A DNA stretch of 64,000 nt from Haloplanus sp. CK5-1 (GTDB lineage Archaea; Halobacteriota; Halobacteria; Halobacteriales; Haloferacaceae): contig NZ_CP147505.1 of assembly GCF_037201915.1 (NCBI RefSeq), positions 2,976,001 through 3,040,000 of the forward strand, in the 5' to 3' direction. A program made the translations under genes and the position numbers. Positions 62,826 through 64,000 of the stretch are shown in pieces. The notes beneath the pieces are model-generated. The model worked only from the letters and a program-made list of their open reading frames with translations. It made no database searches and had not been told where the DNA came from. The first letter of the stretch is position 1; the number at the start of each line of letters is the position of its first letter.

Positions 62826-63269
62826 CTTACGACGACGTAGGGGCCCCCCGATGAAAATATTTGTGTATGAAAAACACACTCCTGCGCGATTCACACGCCG
62901 AGACCGGTCCCGACTCACGCAGTTCGTCGTCCCACATCCCGAACACCACCGGTAAACCGCTCCGGGCAGTATTTTTGTGTGTCTCCTATACTACGGACGT
63001 CTGACTGTCCGGAGACGTCGCCAGAACGGAAACCGCACTCTCGCCGGAGGGGACGAAACGGGGGCACTACTCCCGTGCAACGTGGGCGTCGACGGGACCG
63101 AAGACGGGACGACCGGCGTGAGTGCGGTCGATCCGGCGGCTCTTCTCGGCGTCGTCGGCGACGACGCCTTCGCTCACACGGAGTCAATATATTGTAGTAG
63201 AAAAACAATACTCCGAAGGGTCCGTCGTCGGAACGGGCGACTTATGACCCGAGCGGCCACAGGACGGAT
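62826..63269. other. intergenic region with AT-rich regulatory stretches
   Basis: This 440-bp region has two AT-rich patches (62853-62880 and 63185-63212). The second contains TATTGT-AGTAGAAAA-ACAATA, an inverted repeat. Between them is the DUF302-like remnant. No other gene is seen. Confidence 0.45.
63043..63186 (+). pseudogene. DUF302-domain remnant
   Basis: The forward frame encodes GDETGALLPCNVGVDGTEDG, then VSAVDPAALLGVVGDDAFA. That is the pattern LLPCNV...V-S-x-V-D-P-x-x-x-L at the C-terminal end of DUF302 proteins. The upstream half of the domain and a start codon are missing. GC-rich codon use supports a former host gene. Confidence 0.45.
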
Positions 63270-63749
63270 ATGGAGGTCAAATCGCGCCACCACCTGCGGA
63301 GCGACGAGATCCGGGAGTTGGAAGCGACCCTCGAAGCGGCGCTGGGCGTCGACCTCGACGGCGAGACGTACGAGCGCGTCGACCTCGTCGGCACCGAGTT
63401 CGATCTGGTGCTCGTCGACGGCGACCCACAGGTGTTCGTCGTCGACGACGAATCCTTCCTGACGGTCCGTGGGGCGAACGCCTACCCACCGGAGCGACGG
63501 GTCGTCACCGTCGACGCCGGTGCCGTCCAGTTCGTCAGCGACGGCGCGGACGTGATGCGCCCCGGCATCGTCGACGCCGACGAGGTGATCGATCCGGGCG
63601 ACCTGATCGTCGTCGTCGAGGAGACACACGGCAAGGCGCTCGCGGTCGGGCGCGCACTCGAACCGGGGGCGGACCTACCGGGCGAGTCCGGCAAGGTCGT
63701 CGAGTCGGTCCACCACGTCGGCGACGACCTCTACGAGTTCTCGGTCTGA
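63270..63749 (+). CDS. PUA-domain RNA-binding protein
   Basis: This 159-residue protein (MEVKSRHHLRSDEIRELEAT) has an N-terminal alpha/beta domain and a C-terminal PUA domain (VVTVDAGAVQFVSDGADVMR, PGIVDADEVIDPGDLIVVVE, HGKALAVGRAL). It matches archaeal stand-alone PUA proteins related to the MCT-1/DENR-type fold. It probably binds tRNA or the ribosome. It overlaps the convergent DUF1028 gene end by 19 bp. Confidence 0.88.
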   Translation: MEVKSRHHLRSDEIRELEATLEAALGVDLDGETYERVDLVGTEFDLVLVDGDPQVFVVDDESFLTVRGANAYPPERRVVTVDAGAVQFVSDGADVMRPGIVDADEVIDPGDLIVVVEETHGKALAVGRALEPGADLPGESGKVVESVHHVGDDLYEFSV

Positions 63750-64000
63750 TCGTCGGCGTACCGCTCCACCGCCCGTTCGTACCCTCGCTTCGCGCGCCGG
63801 TACGTCTCTCGGAGGTCGGCTATCGGCGCGTCGCTGGCGTCGACCCGGAGGTCGTCGTACAGCGTCGTCGCCCCGTCGGTCCGCCGGACGGCGACCGCCG
63901 CGCTCCCGGTCGGTAGCTCCCGACGGTCGCCACCCGCCCGTTCCCCGGCCGCGAGCGCGGTGAGCAGGCGAACCGCGAGCGGCGCGTCCCGCTCGTTCTC
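63731..64000 (-). CDS. DUF1028 family protein, C-terminal part
   Basis: The 89 codons inside the window read ENERDAPLAVRLLTALAAGE, then TTLYDDLRVDASDAPIADLRETYRRA before the stop at 63731. The LLTALAAGE...GGDRR and YDDLRVD...PI-x-x-LR pattern is the C-terminal signature of DUF1028, a family related to Ntn hydrolases. The start lies beyond the window. Confidence 0.8.
   Translation of the reverse strand, partial: ENERDAPLAVRLLTALAAGERAGGDRRELPTGSAAVAVRRTDGATTLYDDLRVDASDAPIADLRETYRRAKRGYERAVERYADDQTENS

Noticed and set aside
62977-63462. A 161-residue plus-strand frame overlapping the PUA gene
   Set aside because: Its second half is an out-of-frame shadow of the PUA gene. Only the short middle part resembles DUF302 and is reported as a remnant.

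Overview
The window is haloarchaeal chromosome. The backbone is very GC-rich, its proteins are acidic, and it carries haloarchaeal genes such as a SAMP1-type ubiquitin-like protein, HPP/USP proteins, a KaiC-like HTR protein and many small zinc-ribbon proteins. Short TATA-like boxes sit about 24-31 nt upstream of several ATGs, which fits leaderless transcription. Two AT-richer insertions interrupt the backbone and hold most of the unusual content.

Backbone, left part: a partial gene and a PspA-like gene, an alpha/beta hydrolase, a lipoprotein and a small membrane protein (1-2438), then the first insertion (about 2544-7540). After it come zinc-ribbon and coiled-coil genes, a KaiC-like ATPase, a GHMP-family (beta-RFAP synthase-like) gene, a cupin, a secreted repeat protein, a pyrG-guaA-small protein operon, an aldo/keto reductase, a Rieske protein, SAMP1, two membrane-anchored transport or stress proteins, a nucleoside phosphorylase, icd, adk, a membrane protein, a DUF106/YidC-like gene, cmk, a TruB/Cbf5 gene and tRNA-Pro(GGG). 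Backbone, right part (from about 55441): small zinc-ribbon genes, an RNB ribonuclease, a USP, a secreted CARDB-type protein plus RND/MMPL exporter operon, a convergent TrmB-like regulator, a DUF302 remnant, a PUA protein and the 3' end of a DUF1028 gene.

Insertion 1 (about 5 kb) splits the chromosomal tfs gene (transcription elongation/cleavage factor TFS, RPA12/TFIIS-like). The last 14 codons lie at 2508-2551 and the rest at 7533-7820, with an 8-bp repeat at both junctions. The element carries a ribbon-helix-helix gene, a tyrosine integrase, and a complete, AT-rich second tfs gene at 7108-7428 that could replace the broken host gene. Its integrase is itself interrupted by an IS6-type element with an 8-bp target duplication, and an ISH8-type IS4 element has truncated a HEPN-like gene.

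Insertion 2 (about 29.7 kb, 25661-55390) lies between the 3' end of tRNA-Pro(GGG) and a 14-bp copy of that end beside an integrase gene. It encodes a 1735-residue primase-polymerase/helicase-like replication protein, a nest of insertion sequences (an ISH3-type element inside an IS1182-type element, an intact IS6-type element, and a second ISH3-type copy in inverse orientation), a cluster of winged-helix genes, an HNH nuclease with a modified-base-reader-like N terminus, a McrB-McrC operon with an unrecognised third zinc-binding gene, several membrane and zinc proteins, a PhiH1-like repressor and a terminal zinc-finger/integrase pair. It reads as an integrated plasmid- or virus-like element carrying a modification-dependent defence cargo, worn down by transposition.
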